From: Rhyacophila brunnea
Taxonomy: Eukaryota; Arthropoda; Insecta; Trichoptera; Rhyacophilidae
Direction of reading: 5' to 3'
DNA: 64,000 nt
NCBI GenBank assembly: GCA_022495005.1
Contig: JAGYXB010001620.1
Span: forward strand, 248,001 to 312,000
Below, one piece after another: positions 58,470 to 64,000 of the stretch; position 1 is the stretch's first letter; each line of letters opens with the position of its first letter. The notes beneath the pieces are model-generated. The model made no database searches. It was not told the origin of the DNA and was given only the letters and a program-made list of their open reading frames with translations. The translations under genes and the position numbers were made by a program.

Positions 58470-60200
58470 TTTTCACTCAAGACTGGTTTCATCCCAACTG
58501 ATATTAAATTTTCAATTATTGGTAACAGGTAATTTTACAACAAAATATTTTTATACAATTTCTGTTGGCACATTGGTGGGTGGCTACGTTCATTACTGGC
58601 AACTCTGAATTCCTCAATTTTTATTCCATCATTCTATGATACTACAAAGACTCTCTTCCCACAGTGAGCTATCGTTACTTTTATGTTAAAAAAAAATTGT
58701 CTTACCTAATTGGTTTTATGTTGTTTTTTTTTTTTGCTATCTTTTGAGAATCCCCTCATGCGGCTAGGAATCAGTATTCTAAATCTTTTCATATCCTTGA
58801 CACTTTTTAGTTATCTTCCAGTGGAGTGTCCTCGCTATTAGTTTATTGGATTACAAAATATTATTGTTTGAAGTGTTTGCTTATCTGTTATGTACCTAAC
58901 TTCAAAAATAGAATATCTTATTTTGCCTTATGAATGTAGTTTTGTTCGTAATTTTTTTCTCTACATTACAGGCAAAATAGCATTTTAGGAGCTAAATCCA
59001 TGAAATCACATTTTACGTAAGAAAATACAGGTCACTTGTGTATTTGTAAACTAATCTTCAATTAACATATAACCAAAAGGTAACATTTACACGATTTTGC
59101 CAGTCTATAGTGGTTACAAAAATAATGTTAGAAAAGGTTTACTATGTGTAATAATTTTTAAATGTGTAAATGCCTTTGTACAAAAAAAAGAAAATTTTGT
59201 TTATATGAAATATAAAAAAAAATTTTAATTACATTTCAATCTTTGGATAATAAGTCACAATGTCATATGCTCTGAATTTCATTTCAAAATATTTAAAAAT
59301 AACCTCCATACGATTTTTTTCCACTCAAAAAAACTTAAAATGCGTTTTTCAAGGCAACAATATTATACCTACCTAGTATTTCATTAAAATAATTTGATAT
59401 AATATTTAGTACACCTCGAATCAATTATTGTTAGGACCAGATTTACCGGTGCTCTGACTTCCTGCATGAATAGAGGACCCATGCTGACATGGGACCTCCA
59501 AATTTAAAGGTAACTTAAACGCTTGAAAAATATGAAAATACTGCTCTTACAATATTATAGAACTGTTTATTATAAAGAATGAATGTAGTAAATAACTTCA
59601 TACTGCTGTAGTAAAATGGTCATCTAGTATTGACTGCAGAATAATTATTATTTTCCCTCGAAACATTTATGGTAGTTTTATGAGTATCGAGCGAGATGCA
59701 CTGTCTTTCACAAACTAAAGAAATAATTACTGCCAAAAATTTGTAAGTTTCAAAATCATATTATGGAGTAATTGGAATTATAAGTTTGACATACCCTCTA
59801 AAATCAGGCATAGTTAGCACAAACAATGTTCCACAATAAAAATAAAATTTCAAAAACAAAATACACAGCACATCACTGAAAATGTCTGTCTCTAGGAGCG
59901 CATTAAATTATAATTATTCATGCCCATAGTTTCAGCAAAAAATGTGCCGGTATTACCATTACATAAAGAGAATATTTAAATGAACCATCACAAATAATAT
60001 TATGAAAAAATTCATTTGTATAAAAAAATATAGTATAATTACATAAACAAGCTGTCATGTTTCAATTCCAATCCAATATTAATTTTGCAATGGACATCAA
60101 ATCTGTCACACTTAAGTCTCATAAAATTCCCTTGTGAAATTCTTTATTTTTTTGACTATTGAAATTAATTCGACAAATAAAACTAGAGTTGTTTAGAAAA
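58470..60200. other. Gene-free AT-rich intergenic stretch
   Basis: Between the MITE and the PTGR1-like 3' end. Apart from the short repeat at 59835-59910 (shared with 5995-6095), no gene or element ends are visible. Confidence 0.5.
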
Positions 60201-60230
60201 TATGGTTTATTTCATAACAAATTACATTAT

Positions 60231-63251
<3,021 letters not shown>

Positions 63252-63350
63252 CTATAGTATGGAGTCTAAACGGTGTCGGAACTACGAAAGAAACCCAGAC
63301 CTATAAGGGGCCCTTTTTTAAATAAAGAAACATATCAGTAAGTATTATAA

Positions 63351-63693
63351 CCTGTTTACACGTGCATGGATTTACTGTTGACTGAATTGTATGAATCAAA
63401 CAAGTTTGGAAGCTTCTGAATTTTTATGTGACAGTAAGATTTTTTCTATCTGCGCCTACGCAGTAGAACGATAGTGGCGAACCTGCCGGCAAAAAAACGA
63501 ATTTTCAGGTTGACCGATTTTCACTAGCTGTCAAATAGTTCAAACTAATACTATACAATGACAACATCGCGTCTCGCTCACTCTTAAAGAATGAATTGGA
63601 GAGACAGTCAGCACTTTAACGTGTAAACAGTTATTGTCATGATAGTTTAAAATAAGCACTATTGCCGCCAGTAAATCCATGCACGTGTACAGG
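63351..63693. mobile_element. MITE with ~25-bp inverted ends, copy 2
   Basis: The ends 'cctgtttacacgtgcatgga' and, inverted, 'cctgtacacgtgcatggatt' match 58049-58463. This copy is about 70 bp shorter, with internal deletions. The terminal pairing is better preserved than in copy 1. Confidence 0.82.
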
Positions 63694-64000
63694 CGCTATT
63701 ATATATATTTTTTAAATTAAGTACATTCTAGGTTCATTAATATAATACAGTTTGTCGAAACATGCAAGACATTTTTCTTATTAATTTGTACCGTGCACAG
63801 CAACAAAGTTACTTGCTATGCAACTTTGTTTAGTATCTATGAAAAAAAAATTGTAGTTATGCAATATGTATCATATCTTTGTAAATTTTTAAGCAGTCAA
63901 TTTATTATATCGTCACCGTTCAGGCAAAAGTCACCAACCCTAAAAACATAGTTTTAAGATATCGCAATTTGAAAGTTTGAAAATGCAGGAAAAATCAGAT

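Overview
This window is animal nuclear DNA, most likely from an insect and possibly a sternorrhynchan hemipteran. The supporting signs are high A+T content, split genes with GT-AG introns, frequent 'aggtacctacct'-type words, an insect-like U1 snRNA, and many insect-type DNA transposons. The taxon is an inference from sequence style and is not proven. There are no operons, bacterial genes or CRISPR arrays.

Four real genes form the backbone. (1) An unrecognised multi-pass membrane protein gene on the + strand; eight exons from 9730 to 32676 can be joined in frame, and its 5' end is not seen. (2) DDX56, a nucleolar DEAD-box RNA helicase, on the - strand from 46753 to 33496; it appears complete, with ten exons and 574 codons. 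(3) ERAL1, a mitochondrial Era-type GTPase, on the + strand from 47187 to 53399; it appears complete, with five exons and 368 codons. (4) The 3' half of a prostaglandin reductase 1-like dehydrogenase (PTGR1) on the - strand from 63196 to 60231; its 5' exons lie beyond the right edge. Genes 1 and 2 converge, 2 and 3 diverge from a 433-bp shared promoter region, and 3 and 4 converge. DDX56 and ERAL1 both serve ribosome assembly (nucleolar 60S and mitochondrial small subunit), so the head-to-head pair may be co-regulated. Two weak terminal-exon candidates lie in the left 3 kb; one ends in a CaaX-like CLLL.

Two U1 snRNA genes (13822-13985 and 28108-28271) sit in sense orientation inside introns of the membrane-protein gene. 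Each carries the same 104-bp upstream block.

Most of the rest is mobile DNA. The most striking part is a nested stack at 15029-20480. A foldback element is interrupted by a 2.7-kb hAT element with an 8-bp target duplication; that hAT contains two further hAT-type elements, and a 1.9-kb Helitron sits in the same foldback arm. Other elements include a 1,302-bp mariner with a single frameshift, two Tigger/pogo-derived elements, a degraded LINE of about 2 kb plus a second LINE fragment, a TTAA-flanked piggyBac-like MITE, at least six further hAT MITEs with recognisable 8-bp duplications, several foldback MITEs, and two tRNA-derived SINE families. No single gene cluster looks like a new functional system. 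The points most worth following are the orphan membrane protein, the paired intronic U1 genes, the nested-transposon chronology and the hairpin-bearing bidirectional promoter.
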